DNA of 64,000 nt from Streptomyces minutiscleroticus (GCF_014650875.1 NZ_BMVU01000018.1:1-64000), one strand, 5' to 3'. Positions 17,179-27,252 are shown, counted from the stretch's first letter. Made by a program: numbers and translations. The notes: generated by a model from the letters alone, not told the origin.

Positions 17179-17219
17179 GATCCAGACGTCGTGGACGCCG
17201 TCGTCGGAGATCGATGCGC

Positions 17220-17726
17220 CTAGCCGGTGACGCGGATTTCGACCAGTACGGACCGGGCGCCGCCCACGGTGCCTTCACCCACGCTCCTGTAACCGCCCTC
17301 GGCGATGTCGACCGTGGTGGTCTCGCCGTTCGCGGTGAGGTCGGCGCTGATGGGATGCTCCCCCGTCTCCAGGGCGAAGACTCGTGGCAATTCGAGCGTC
17401 AGGTAGCCGCTTGGGGCGGTGGCCCGGAAACAGTAGTTGCCCTTCCGGCCGACCGTGTCGTCCTTGACCGTGTGGATCTTGATTTGGTCGGTCGTGGCGT
17501 CGCAGTCCGCCAGCAGGACGTGTCCGTCCCCCTTCTTCAGCTTGACGCCCTCGGTGGCCGGGATGTCGGCGGCGCCGGGGTAGCCGAATTGCTCCACTAT
17601 GTAGGGCGGTGCATTTGTGGAAGTTCTCACAGAGGAATCGTCGGCGGCGGCAAGTGGAATTCCGGCGGCTGCACCGAGTGCGGCAACGACTCCGAAAGCA
17701 AGAAGGATCCGGGTGCGGGAAAACAC
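17220..17726 (-). CDS. small secreted protein, conserved-looking
   Basis: 168 residues with a signal peptide (RTRILLAFGVVAALGAAAG, cleavage near AAA at 26-28) and a mature part of about 140 residues rich in beta-strand pattern, ending SVLVEIRVTG. Two cysteines (LADCD and NYCFR) could pair. I recall similar Streptomyces exported proteins of unknown function that begin PPxxVExFxYPGA. GTG 17726 is preceded by AAAGGAG at the right spacing, which settles the start. It heads the minus-strand run of secreted genes. Confidence 0.8.
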   Translation of the reverse strand: MFSRTRILLAFGVVAALGAAAGIPLAAADDSSVRTSTNAPPYIVEQFGYPGAADIPATEGVKLKKGDGHVLLADCDATTDQIKIHTVKDDTVGRKGNYCFRATAPSGYLTLELPRVFALETGEHPISADLTANGETTTVDIAEGGYRSVGEGTVGGARSVLVEIRVTG

Positions 17727-18090
17727 CGCACACTCCTTTCGGGCGCGACAGTCTCGTATCGAAATGCCGCCCCCCGTTGAGCAACGGAATGCAAAGACGA
17801 CCCACACCGTAACCTCACGGATGCTCACAGTCAACACACAACTTCCATGACGACCACGCAAGTTGGGCCGGAGATAGGCGCAGGCAGGAGGGTATGCAGC
17901 GCAAAAGCGCAAGGCGATCGCGAAGAATGAACAAATCGAATGAAACGTGCAATAAGGTCTTCTTGCGGCCATCCGGGCACCTTATTCACCATCGCGACTG
18001 CGAGGGTTATGCCCACCCCCTCAGATATTCGACGGCGAGCCGTATTCGACCGTCGACAACCGAAGATAGGTAGCCAGTGAATCCAATAAT
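17727..18090. other. intergenic, no gene seen
   Basis: About 360 bp, noticeably richer in A/T than the surroundings, upstream of the small secreted protein gene on one side and a hypothetical gene on the other. It probably holds both promoters. No clear palindrome or RNA gene was recognised. Confidence 0.4.
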
Positions 18091-18474
18091 GTGGCGCTCA
18101 ATGGCCGGGTGTACGACGGGTTCACCGGACGAGGCGGTCAGTCCATCGCCTACTACCCGACGACTACTTACCTGCTGGGATTCGACCAAGCCCGCGGCGG
18201 CAGCCTGCTGCACGGATTCAACGAATGGCTCACCGTACGCAAAGGTAAGCACAGCAGCGCTTCCTGGGTGGCGGAAGTTCCCAAAGAAGCCGTTCCTGAC
18301 TTCAGCTTTCAGAGTTGGCTGCAGCTCAACCGTTTGACACCGGAGCAGAATGAGCGGGCCATGGAATGCCTTTACTCGCTGCTGACCGGTTTCTTGCGCG
18401 TCAGGGACAATGAACAAATAATGGCAGAGGTGTATCTGAAATACCAGTCACTGTCCCTGAACGCCGCCGATTGA
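18091..18474 (+). CDS. hypothetical protein
   Basis: 127 residues from GTG 18091, soluble, with no signal peptide or membrane segment. Regions such as WVAEVPKEAVPDFSFQSWLQL and RAMECLYSLLTGFLRVRD look like real helical protein. No family is recognised. The lower third-position GC than its neighbours and the weak ribosome-binding site suggest either foreign origin or a shortened gene. The opposite-strand frame here has no better claim. Confidence 0.5.
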   Translation: MALNGRVYDGFTGRGGQSIAYYPTTTYLLGFDQARGGSLLHGFNEWLTVRKGKHSSASWVAEVPKEAVPDFSFQSWLQLNRLTPEQNERAMECLYSLLTGFLRVRDNEQIMAEVYLKYQSLSLNAAD

Positions 18475-18503
18475 GCTTCTTTGGTGAACGTTTTCCATTC
18501 TGA

Positions 18504-18665
18504 TCAGCCGGCGAGTTCGAGGGCGACGACGGCCCGGAAATACGGCGGCGATCCGGGGGTGCTGCAGCGGAGATTTCGCAGGATTCTGCAGCCTTTCCGG
18601 ACGGTCATGGCACGCTCGCCGAGGCTGCGGTTCTCTGCATGGTCACGGTTGTGGTGCCGGCGTCA
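18504..18665 (-). pseudogene. transposase C-terminal remnant (IS5/IS4-like)
   Basis: About 50 codons ending in a stop read NRSLGERAMTVRKGCRILRN and LRCSTPGS, resembling the terminal SLGERA...K.W.+L..LRC segment of IS5/IS4-like DDE transposases. No upstream catalytic part. The sequence between here and 18982 shows nothing else recognisable. Confidence 0.4.
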
Positions 18666-18982
18666 GCCGCGCAGGGTCATTGCATGAAGCGATCTCCCGG
18701 CATCTGCGTCTGATAAGCCGTCGTATCGCATTTCAGTCGTAGTTGCTGCCGCGGAACGCAGTGCAGGCACGGGAACGGGTCATTATGCGAGTGTCCACCT
18801 CCCGTGAACACAGAGCGAGCCCGTGCCTGCCCCGCCATCCGCCCCCTCACGCCCTCCGTTTCGGGACATCCGACCCCATGCCGGCGCCGACGACAGGGAG
18901 AAATCTTCGGCAATCCATGCGGTCACTTCCCACCAGTTCGAACAGGGGTATGGCTCGTGCTCAGGTTCGATGACTGATCGTT

Positions 18983-19132
18983 TCAGAATGAGGTGCGGAG
19001 GCGGCTCAAGCAGATGCTGCTGCAGGCGAGTCGGAGCAGGGCCTGGTGGAGGTCGGCGCGTGTCTCGTAGCGGATGCGCAGGCGTTTGAACTGGTGGGGC
19101 CAGGCGAAGGTGCGCTCTACGACCCACGCCGG
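18983..19132 (-). pseudogene. IS5-family transposase C-terminus
   Basis: The minus-strand reading WVVERTFAWPHQFKRLRIRY then TRADLHQALLRLACSSICL and a stop is the typical end of Streptomyces IS5-group transposases, including the last catalytic Glu (VVERTF). Only 48 codons remain. The 5' side joins an IS30 fragment on the other strand. Confidence 0.75.
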
Positions 19133-19144
19133 TGCCAGGCGATC

Positions 19145-19736
19145 GACCGCAGCCTCGCCCAGCGGCTACGGTCAGGAAGACCCATGCGCCGTCCGAAGAT
19201 CGCCCGTCGGCCCACCGGGCGGGGCATTATCCGCGGCATGGTGCCCATCACCGCCCGCCCCGCCGAGGTCGAGGACCGCAAGGGCTCCCGGCCACTGGGA
19301 GGGCGACCTCGTGATGGGCACCCGCCCCTCGGCGGTCGCCACGCTCGTCGAGCGCACCAGCCGCTACACGGCCATCGTCGCGCTGCCCGACGGCATCAAG
19401 GCCGAGCAGGTCGCGCCGCACCTCACCAGAAGTCTCCTCGGCATCCCGCCCCAGTTGCGGCGCACGCTCACCTGGGACCGGGGCCGGGAGATGGCCGAGC
19501 ACCAGGCCATCACCGCCGCAACCGGAATGCCGGTCTACCTCTGCAAGCCGCGCAGCCCGTGGCAGCGAGGCACCAACGAGAACACCAACCGGCTGCTTCG
19601 GCAGTACCTGCCCAAGGGCGCGGACCTCCGCACGTTCAGCCAGGCCGACCTGGACGCCATCGCCCACGAGCTCAACCATCGTCCGCGTAAGACTCACGGC
19701 TATCGCACTCCGGCAGAGGTCTACGCTGACTCCTGA
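19145..19736 (+). pseudogene. IS30-family transposase, C-terminal half, frameshifted
   Basis: RRPTGRGIIRGMVPITARP lies in one frame, and from GHWEGDLVMG onward the reading continues in another, a shift near 19285. The rest is intact: LVERTSRYTAIVALP, TWDRGREMAEH, WQRGTNENTNRLLRQYLPKG and the normal ending YRTPAEVYADS. All three DDE regions are visible, but the N-terminal helix-turn-helix is gone, so the element cannot move on its own. Confidence 0.8.
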
Positions 19737-20105
19737 ACAGCGGTGATGCGCTGGCCGCTTGAGCTCGCCATCGTTTGCGAACACCATTCAGCCAGGCGAG
19801 GAGGCCGGAGACCGGCGGAACACGGTGGGGGGCGAAAGTTCGTGGGCGCCGGTCAAGTTCCCAGCGCGGCGGGCCCGGCGGGCGGCACGCTGGTCGACAT
19901 GGCGACACCGGCCGATGGCCTGGCGACGCTGGGGGACCTGGTCGGCAGTCATCGCCGAAGGCCGACGGCCCCAACGTGCTGACCGGCAGCAATTGGCTGG
20001 GGGCGAGTTCTGCTCTCCGTTTCGGCTTCGGCTGTGTCTCGGCTGACCCTGTGCGTACATGTCCGGCCGGGCCGTCCCGGGCCGCGGGCCCTGAGTGCCC
20101 TCCGC
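19737..20105. other. intergenic, nothing recognised
   Basis: About 370 bp between the IS30 remnant and the SnoaL-like gene. Short frames on both strands lack family resemblance or ribosome-binding sites. Likely degraded flank of the insertion element. Confidence 0.4.
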
Positions 20106-20522
20106 TCAGCCGGCGTTGAACGCCTCGGCGACGGTCAGTGTGTCCTCGTACAGGTGCATGCGAACGATTCGGCCGTCCTCGACCGCCAGGTGCATGGCCA
20201 CCGGTGTGGTGAACTCCTTGCCGCTGGCCACGGCGGTGTGCGTGAAGACCGCCAGCAGCACCACGTCACCACCGTCGACGATGAAGCGCTCCAGCACGAC
20301 CTTGCTCTGGCCGTGCGCGAAGTGCGGCCACATGGTGGTGAAGTACGGCGCGACCTCCTCCCGGCGGGTACGGCGCCCGGTCCAGGGCAGTGCGTCGCTG
20401 CCGGGGACGTGCCAGTCGATCTCCTCGGAGAACAGTTCCTGGATGCCGTCGGGGTCCTGCCTGCCGAGGCGCTCCAGGAACTTCTCGGCCACGGTCCGCG
20501 AGGTCTGAGTATCTGGTGCCAT
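20106..20522 (-). CDS. SnoaL-like / NTF2-fold protein
   Basis: 138 residues with the NTF2-like pattern: helix AEKFLERLGRQDPDGIQELF, EEIDWHVPG, then curved strands RFIVDGGDVVLLAVFTH and HLAVEDGRIVRMHLYEDT. Such cone-shaped single-domain proteins act as small isomerases or cyclases, or simply bind ligands; the active residues cannot be assigned here. ATG follows AAAGGA. It is the last gene of a same-strand group headed by the Rrf2 regulator, 47 bp after the F420-reductase-like gene. Confidence 0.85.
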   Translation of the reverse strand: MAPDTQTSRTVAEKFLERLGRQDPDGIQELFSEEIDWHVPGSDALPWTGRRTRREEVAPYFTTMWPHFAHGQSKVVLERFIVDGGDVVLLAVFTHTAVASGKEFTTPVAMHLAVEDGRIVRMHLYEDTLTVAEAFNAG

Positions 20523-20569
20523 CGTTCTTGTCCTTTGTCTCTTCGTCTCTTGAGGGTGTCGGTCGGGCC

Positions 20570-21179
20570 TCAGCCCTGGAACAGGAAGTGCTTGCCGCTC
20601 AGCGGCCCGCCGAGCTGCATGAGCGCCCCGCCTTCGCGCAGCGCGCCAAGGTCGACCGGCGCGAACCCGAATTCGGTCAGCAGCCGTGTGAAGGGGGTCT
20701 TGGCGCTCTCGTCGTCACTGGCGAGGAAGACGACCTGGTTGCCGTCCTGGTGCCGGGGATCGGGAGCCGTATAGGTGGCGAACACGGCGTTGGGCCTTGA
20801 TCAGCGTGGCGCCGGGCAGTTGCTGGGCGACCCACTCGCTGCCGGTCAGCGGCGAGACGTCGGCGAAGCCGCGGTAGGGGTCGGACCGGGCGAACTGGTT
20901 GGTCGTGTCGACCACCACTCGGCCCGTCCAGTCCCCGAGCCGCCGCCCGACCGCGGGGACCGCGCCGAACGGGACGGCGAGCAGGACCAGGTCGGCCGCC
21001 GCCGCTTCTTCGAACGTGGCCGCCGAGGCGCCGGGCCCGATGGCTGCGACGGCGTCGCCGAGTGTGCTGGGGCCGCGGCTGTTGCTGACCAGCACCGGGT
21101 GCCCGGCGCGTGCCGCGTGGGCGGCCACGGCTTGTGCTGGTGCTCCCGCACCGATGGTGCCGATGGTCTTGGATTCCAT
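20570..21179 (-). pseudogene. F420/NADP-reductase-like protein, frameshifted
   Basis: The N-terminal Rossmann part (TIGTIGAGAPAQAVAAHA, SNSRGPSTLGDAV, VVVDTTNQF) and the C-terminal part (VFATYTAPDPRHQDGNQVVF, LLTEFGFAPVDLGALREGG) are both well preserved but in different frames. The break is near 20785-20795, where LIKA should continue to a NAVF-like segment. The proteins reduce or oxidise with NADP(H) and sometimes F420. The lesion could be a two-base deletion or a sequencing error. A related intact gene lies at 43579-44316. Confidence 0.75.
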
Positions 21180-21211
21180 GCGGTCACTGCTCCCCTGCGG
21201 TCCAGGCTTGG

Positions 21212-22210
21212 TCAGTTCAGCTTGAGCAGTACGGTGCCGGTGCCGCTGGTCCGCGCCGCCGAGATGGCGCTCGGCAGCTCGTCGAGCGGGTAGGCGGCAT
21301 GAACGGCGAGAAGGTGTGGATGCTGCGCGGCGATCTGGAGGGCGGCCCGCCGATCGGCGGCCCGGATATCCCCAGGGCGGGTCGCCCAGCGCGTGATGCT
21401 CACCGCGCGGACCTTCAGTTCCCGCATGAGCAGCTCCAACGTCGAGAGCGTCCACGGCTGCGCGGCTAGATCGCCCCAGACGACCAGCGTCCCGCCATCG
21501 TCGACAAAGGGCAGGATCTCCCGCACGAAGGGACCGCCGTGCGCATCGGCGATGACCGGCACCGGCCTCCCGCCGACCGCCCCCTCCAGCTCGCGCTGCC
21601 AGCCGCCGCTTCCGGAGACCACGACGGGCACGTCCGGCCAGTTTGTGCGGACCGTTGACGCAGCACGGTCGCTGCGGACGACGGCGACAACGGGCCAGCC
21701 ACGGTCGCGGGCCTGCTGAACGATGAGCTTGCCGACGGCGGACGCGGCCCCCGACACGAGGAGTGGAGAATCGCTCGGCGCTGCCGCGGCAGCCCTCAGC
21801 TCATCGACCGCACGGAGCACGTCACGAGAGGTGATGGTGTTGACGAGCAGGACGCTCGCCATTTCGTCGCTGAGGGAGTCCGGGACGGCTACGGCGGCCT
21901 CGGCCGGCACGGTGATGTACTCGGACCATGCGCCCGGGGCCGGAAAGACCGCTACCCGATCGCCGACACGAAGCGCCTGCACCGATGGACCCATCGCAGT
22001 CACCACGCCCGCCGCCTCGGTGCCCAGCCTGCGCCCCGCGGATCCGTCCGGCAGGCCGGTCTCCGTCGCGACCAGATCGCCGCGGTGGACCGGGGAGATG
22101 CTGACACGCACTTGGATTTCGCCGGCCCGAGGGGCCGGCGCCTCCGGCCGGTCCTCGATGTGTGCGACGGCTGCCGCATCGCCCGCCCGGTAGTGGACCA
22201 CGCTCTTCAT
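21212..22210 (-). CDS. zinc-free MDR (quinone-oxidoreductase-like) alcohol dehydrogenase
   Basis: 332 residues of the medium-chain dehydrogenase family. N-terminal GroES-like part with VSISPVHRGDLVATETGLP and LGTEAAGVVTAMG, nucleotide-binding part near LLVSGAASAVGKLIVQQARD. No CGSD or zinc-ligand Cys/His set is visible, so it groups with NADPH:quinone/enal reductases. It lies in the Rrf2-linked redox group, 106 bp after the SDR and 32 bp before the broken F420-reductase-like gene. Confidence 0.88.
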   Translation of the reverse strand: MKSVVHYRAGDAAAVAHIEDRPEAPAPRAGEIQVRVSISPVHRGDLVATETGLPDGSAGRRLGTEAAGVVTAMGPSVQALRVGDRVAVFPAPGAWSEYITVPAEAAVAVPDSLSDEMASVLLVNTITSRDVLRAVDELRAAAAAPSDSPLLVSGAASAVGKLIVQQARDRGWPVVAVVRSDRAASTVRTNWPDVPVVVSGSGGWQRELEGAVGGRPVPVIADAHGGPFVREILPFVDDGGTLVVWGDLAAQPWTLSTLELLMRELKVRAVSITRWATRPGDIRAADRRAALQIAAQHPHLLAVHAAYPLDELPSAISAARTSGTGTVLLKLN

Positions 22211-22316
22211 GACGCACTCCTTGTTGTGTTGAAGCCGTTGCCCTGGCGAGACGGTCGCGAGTACGCGGCTCGGAGGCCCTGGAGCGTCGATGCGTCCCGC
22301 CTCGCCGATTCGCCGC

Positions 22317-23069
22317 CTAGAGCTGTGTGACGCCGCCGTCGACGAGCAGTTCCGCGCCGGTGGTGAAACTGCTTTGGTCGCTGGCCAGGTAGAGGGCGGC
22401 AGCGGCGATCTCGTCGGGACGGCCGAAGCGGCCGAGCGGGGTCGGCGGGGCGGGCTCGGCCGCGGTGGGCCGATCGTCGCGCGGAAAAGCGGCGATGAGC
22501 TCGGCCAGGCCAGGGGTCTCGACAGGGCCGGGGGTAAGAGCGTTGACGCGGATTCCGCGGCCGGCCAGCTCAGCGGCCCAGGTGCGTGCGAGGCTGCGGA
22601 CCGCGGCCTTGGAGGCGGCGTAAACGCCCAGGCCCGGGGTGGCCAGCAGGGCAGAGTTGGAAGAGATCAGCGTCACCGAGGCGCCGGCCGTCAGCAGCGG
22701 CAGCGCCTTCTGCACAGTGAAGACCGTGCCCTTGAAATTGATCGAGGCAGTGCGGTCGTACTCTTCCTCGGTGATCGTGCCGAGCGGGCTGTATTCCCCG
22801 ACCCCGGCGTTGGCCACCACAATGTCCAGGCGGCCGCTGCGGTTCGTGATCTCGGCGAAGACCCGGTCGAGGTCGCCGAGATCGGAGGCATCGGCCTGGA
22901 TGGCGATGCCTAGGGCTCCGACCTGTGCGACGGCGGCGTCGAGCTCGGTCTTGCGGCGCCCGGTCAGGTAGACGGTGGCGCCCTCGGCGGCGAAACGGCG
23001 GGCGATCGCCAGGCCGATGCCGCTGGAGGCGCCGGTGACGAGGGCGGTCTTGTCGTCCAGTTGTCCCAT
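22317..23069 (-). CDS. SDR family oxidoreductase
   Basis: A 250-residue classical SDR. TGASSGIG cofactor motif, VANAG, catalytic Ser in LISSNS, VYAASK and the ending DGGVTQL are all intact. ATG is preceded by GGGAG at six bases. A palindrome (TGTAAC-N7-GTTACA) lies about 20 bp upstream. The Rrf2 regulator gene lies 94 bp upstream on the same strand, so this is probably the first target of that regulator. It is similar in style to the SDR at 8994-9740. Confidence 0.93.
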   Translation of the reverse strand: MGQLDDKTALVTGASSGIGLAIARRFAAEGATVYLTGRRKTELDAAVAQVGALGIAIQADASDLGDLDRVFAEITNRSGRLDIVVANAGVGEYSPLGTITEEEYDRTASINFKGTVFTVQKALPLLTAGASVTLISSNSALLATPGLGVYAASKAAVRSLARTWAAELAGRGIRVNALTPGPVETPGLAELIAAFPRDDRPTAAEPAPPTPLGRFGRPDEIAAAALYLASDQSSFTTGAELLVDGGVTQL

Positions 23070-23089
23070 GAGATTCTCCCATTTCTTAG

Positions 23090-23108
23090 TGTAACTGTTT
23101 TGGTTACA
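23090..23108. promoter_or_regulatory. candidate Rrf2 operator, SDR side
   Basis: TGTAAC-N7-GTTACA, a perfect 6-bp inverted repeat just upstream of the SDR start. It shares the GTAA-N9-TTAC core with a second site ahead of the Rrf2 gene itself, which supports a common binding protein. Confidence 0.65.
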
Positions 23109-23163
23109 TCGGTGGCCGTGAAATGCGACCCCCCCTTGATCAGGGGAAGTCGACGGTTCGAGG

Positions 23164-23607
23164 TCAGGCAGCTTTCAAGACGTCCCGCAGCACGTCCTCC
23201 AGCGTGGTCTTGGCCAGCTCCCTGCGCAGGGCTGCCTCCACATCGTCGTACACGGCGGTCATCGCCGGCCCGATGCCGTGGCCCACGACGCACTCGGGGT
23301 TCGGTGTCGCGCGATGCAGGGCGAAGACCGGTCCCGGTTCGATCGCCTGGTAGACGTCGAGCAGGGTGATCGCCGCCAGGTCCCGCGCGAGCATCCAGCC
23401 CGCCCCCGCCCCCCGCCGTGAATCGGCCAGGCCGGCCTTGCGCAGCTCGCCCAGCAGGCGACGGATCACCACGGGGTTGGTGTTGACGCTCGTCGCGATC
23501 TGCTCGGAGGTGGCGACCTCGTGGCCACGCCGCTGATACAGCCCGATCCATGTCAGGGTGTGCGCCGCGATGGTCAGTCTGCTGTTGGCACTCACGTCGG
23601 ACTCCAC
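23164..23607 (-). CDS. Rrf2-family regulator
   Basis: 147 residues with the family winged helix (TSEQIATSVNTNPVVIRRLL GELRKAGL) and the gate-like RRGAGAGWMLARDLAAITLLDVYQ segment. Only one Cys (PECVVG) is present, so the three-Cys iron-sulphur site of IscR/NsrR is missing; it is more like the YwnA-type members that sense redox or small molecules through other means. Likely autoregulated through the GTAA-N9-TTAC site 24 bp upstream and controlling the SDR-MDR group downstream. Confidence 0.9.
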   Translation of the reverse strand: MESDVSANSRLTIAAHTLTWIGLYQRRGHEVATSEQIATSVNTNPVVIRRLLGELRKAGLADSRRGAGAGWMLARDLAAITLLDVYQAIEPGPVFALHRATPNPECVVGHGIGPAMTAVYDDVEAALRRELAKTTLEDVLRDVLKAA

Positions 23608-23630
23608 CTCCCTCGCCCCTCGACTTTAGT

Positions 23631-23647
23631 CGTAACTATAGCTATTA
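23631..23647. promoter_or_regulatory. candidate Rrf2 operator, autoregulatory
   Basis: GTAACTATAGCTATTAC shows the GTAA-N9-TTAC core found also before the SDR gene, placed 24 bp upstream of the Rrf2 start codon where it would block the promoter. Confidence 0.6.
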
Positions 23648-23890
23648 CAACCCTACGCGGCAAGTCCTGCGGAGCCGGCTGGACCGGCCTCGTCAAGGAG
23701 CACGCCACCCGCGAGCACACCATCGCCGAGTTCTTCTCCGTCAAGCCGGGCCACCGTCCATCGACTCTGGAACGCACCCACGGCCAGCACCATACAGAAG
23801 CCGAACGGCGGTAGGGCCCCGCCAACCTACCGGCGGGTCCGGTGTCCCCTGGTCTCTGAGCCAGTAGGACTCCAGGGCCGACTCTCCTGG

Positions 23891-25235
23891 TCATGCCGTC
23901 TGGCCGTAGCCGTCCGGGGCGGGCGGGTCGTTGCCTCGGAGCGGGCTGAAGTCGACGTCCAGGTGCGGGTCGTACGCCTCGGGCTGAATGCCGAGTTCGT
24001 GGGTGGAGTACTCGCCGAAGCGGCGGATGTGCTCGGTCAAGTACGGCGAGATGTGGGCGAGGTCCTCAGGGTCGATGATGTAGCCCTCCTCCTGGAGCTG
24101 GCGCACGACCTCGGCGATGTCGAGGGCGTTGTGGAAGATCACCGCGTTCGTGAGCAGGGCGTTGAACTTCGCGGTCCTCTCCTGCTCGACGGGGTCGTTG
24201 TCGGTGATGACGCCGCCGTTGCCGAAGCCGATCCACTGGGAGAAGCCGTCGAATGCTTCGGCCTTGTTCGTGGCGGCGGTCACCCGCCGGCGCAGCGGGG
24301 CGTCCGAGAGGTAGCGCAGCAGCTGGACGGTGCGGATGATGCGGCCGACCTCCCGGAAGACCGTGTAGGTCGCATTCTTGCGTGAGCCCGCCCGCAGGCG
24401 CCGCAGCAGCAGCGTGGAGGAGATGGCACCCTCGCGCACGGAAACGGCCACCCGCATCAGGTGCCGGAACTGAGACTCGATCAGGTCGAAGTCGATGACG
24501 TTGCGGCCCGGCTCCCCGAACAGGGCGTCGATGTGCACGTATTCGGCTCTCTTCGTGGGCCGGTAGAAGGTCAGGTCCTTCCAGTTCCTGATCCTGGGCA
24601 TCAGGTCGAAGCCCAGCAGGTGCGCGAGCGCGAAGACAGGGAAGCTCTGGCCCTGCGCGTCCGCGCGCACGGTGGTCGGTTTCAGCTCGGAGGTTGCGGA
24701 TTGAGGCGTTCACCTCGGTGCGGACCTTCGCCGCGAGCGCGTCCGGCGCGGTGAAGCCCAACAGCTCCAGCCCGGCTTCGACGACCTTCTCCAGCGCGAT
24801 GTTGATCAGGTCCGCCGGGCGGTTCTTCGAGACGGCCTCGCTCCGCACCACCGCCTCGGCGATCTTCCGGGCCCGCGCCTTGTCGTACGACAGGCCCGTT
24901 CGCTGCCGTACGGCGGTCCGCTGCCGCTCCGCCGTACGGTTCGCGGCTCCCGGCATGGTGCCCTCCGGCAGGTCCAACGCCCGGCGGACGAAGCCGACGA
25001 CCGTGTCGGGGATCTCGTCCAGCTTCGGGAAGCACCCCATTCGCTGGTACGACTTCAACATCAGAAGCTGGGCCAGCAGATGCTCATCGCCGTCGGTACG
25101 GGCAGTAGCCCACTCAACCTCGTCACGGCTCGGCGCGAGGAACGGATGCAGCTCATGCGCGGTGATCAGCCGCTCGAACCGCGGATACGCGGTCCGCTCG
25201 ATCGAGGTCACACCCCACCGCGCCCCGGACGACAT
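23891..25235 (-). pseudogene. Tn3-family transposase with large internal deletion
   Basis: The N-terminal region (TSIERTAYPRF, EVEWATARTDGDEHLLAQLL, ADLINIALEKVVEAGLELLG) runs to about 24690. The frame then shifts and continues directly with the catalytic C-terminal part (LLGFDLMPRIRNWKDLTFY, then RLRAGSRKNATYTVF, EAFDGFSQWIGFG, LTNAVIFHNALD). Roughly half of a normal ~1000-residue transposase is missing between them. The real C-terminus is present. Such a deletion derivative cannot transpose by itself. This lineage is distinct from the two other Tn3 scraps in the window. Confidence 0.85.
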
Positions 25236-27252
25236 CCAACGTCACCACCAACGACGCCGAGCCGAACGGGTGACGGACGGACCCGCTCAGGCGTTCAAGA
25301 TCATCCCGCGGCGGGTTTCTGGCGTATCCGGGTCATGCCCCTCACCGGCCTGCCCGCCCTCAAGCCCATCGCCACCGACGCCACCACCCGCCCGGACACC
25401 GCCTGCCCTCCCCACCACGCCACACAGACCAGGCGGGAAACCGGCGACACCACCCGACGGCCACACCAGGAAGACACCAAGCCCGAAACACCGGCACCGC
25501 CAGCCCGACACCGCCGCGTGCCCGCCGGGGACGTTCCGCTGCCGCCCAATCGCAACGCCTGCCGCAACAGCCTGTCGCGCGTCAGCCAGTCCGGGCACCG
25601 GGCAGCTGCCCGCCCCTCCCCGGCTCCAGCACCCGGAGGCCTCGCCGACGCGCAACGGGCCGCAGGCTTCGTCCCCGAAGCCGCCCCGCACTCCCGCACC
25701 CACCTCATTTTCAGTGGCCGAGAAGGGCGGCACAGGGGACGTCATACCGTCCACCGAGGCGAACAGATGGCCTGACCTGCGGCGACTCCCGAGCCTGTCG
25801 CGCCGGGGGTTACCGGTTGTTTGATCCGTTGTCGTGCCGGGCGACGGGAGGGTGCGCAGCGGCCGAAGAGCCAGCCCCAAAGCCGGGGTCGCCGCCTCAG
25901 GACCCCGGCCGGCTCTCGGACACACGTGGCGCAGCGGTCGCCGACCTGCAGGCCGGGGCCGGAGCAGGGGCGGGCGCCACGTCTGGGGCAGGGCCAGGCG
26001 GTGGCCTCGCGGCGCCGGCGGACGGCTCGAGCACGCTGACGATCGGCGGCGGCAGGCGGCCAGGTCATCGGGGTCGGCAAGGGCGGCGGTGAGGGTTTCC
26101 CAGTCCTTGTGGCCGTAGCGCCACCAGATCGACCCGTGCGGGCCTTTCACGGCCAGCAGGCCGAGGGGCGGGGTACGGCCCTCGAAGTCGCGGTAGCCAT
26201 GGTGCCCCCGCCCTTCTCTTCTGGGCGCACCTCGCTGTGCCAGGTGCGCTTCCAGTGGTGCCGGCAGAGCCGGTTGAGGTGGCTGGTCCGGTTCAGCAGC
26301 GCCTTCTCGCCGACGCTCCTGGTGAACACGACCGCGACCGGGGATACGCAGGCCGCTGTCCGCGGCCGGGGGCCGCGTACGGCCAGAAGGCGTGCCACAG
26401 CGCCGGGCCCGCAAGGCTCCGGCTGCGGGCCGGGCGCTGGAGAAGGCCGCTCTTGTGCGTCAGGACCTACGACCTCCCGGTGCCATTGTCGACCTCGATG
26501 AACGGCAGCTCGGGGCTGGCGCCTGGCGGAACGTGGACGAGGTCGACGTGTGGCGAGCCGCGCGCGAGGCGAACGTCTCGGCGACGGGCAGGGCGACCTC
26601 GGTGGTCCAGGCGGCCAGTGAAGCCGGTCCCGACAGGCGTCCCTCGAGGACCGGCGGCACAGCGGCCGGGGTGCGGGAGCCGGGCAGAGGCGGCTCCGGC
26701 GCCGTCTGCGCAGGAAGGCTGCGAGAGTGCCGGCGGCTTCCCGGGCCTGTGCGGTGCCGGAGGCGGCAGCGCACTTGGCGGTGCCGCCCGTCTCGCGTGG
26801 GAGACGGGCCAGCGCGCGGACGCGGTCGCCGGTCCGGCCCGCATCAGGTGCCGCAGGGGGTGCGCGACCAGGCGGCGGTCCCGGCCTGTGAGCCGGCCAG
26901 ACGCATTCAGCTGTCCGCCCACTGCCCCTTTGCCCCACGTCGCCGGACAGGTCCAGCCGGGCGATCACCGGCCGGCCAGTTGCACTTGTGCCTCCCCAAC
27001 GGCATCGCAAGACACCGCAAGTTCGCAAGGAGCCCGGCATCGTGCCGGAACGGAAGGAGCCTGACGGCCGGTGGCGGCCGGGCGCGGGCAGAAACGGTCC
27101 GGTGAGCCGCATAAGCAGTCGCTGAGCGAGCCGTCCGGGGTGGCGATGTGGCAATTGCCTTCGGTATGGGCATCTTTGCCGGGCCGTGCGCCGGGGCTGG
27201 CTAACCTCCTTGAGTGCAGTGGCTGTCCCGCCCGTTTCCAAGAGGTGCGGGG
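25236..27252. other. 2-kb stretch without a convincing gene
   Basis: Many long open frames exist on both strands only because stops are rare at this GC. None shows a recognised family or a good ribosome-binding site. The most protein-like piece is on the minus strand at 26055-26201 (RTPPLGLLAVKGPHGSIWWR and then DWETLTAAL), perhaps the edge of a decayed gene. The stretch is flanked by a dead Tn3 and probably consists of degraded mobile DNA plus the promoter of the MEDS-STAS gene at its right end. Confidence 0.4.
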
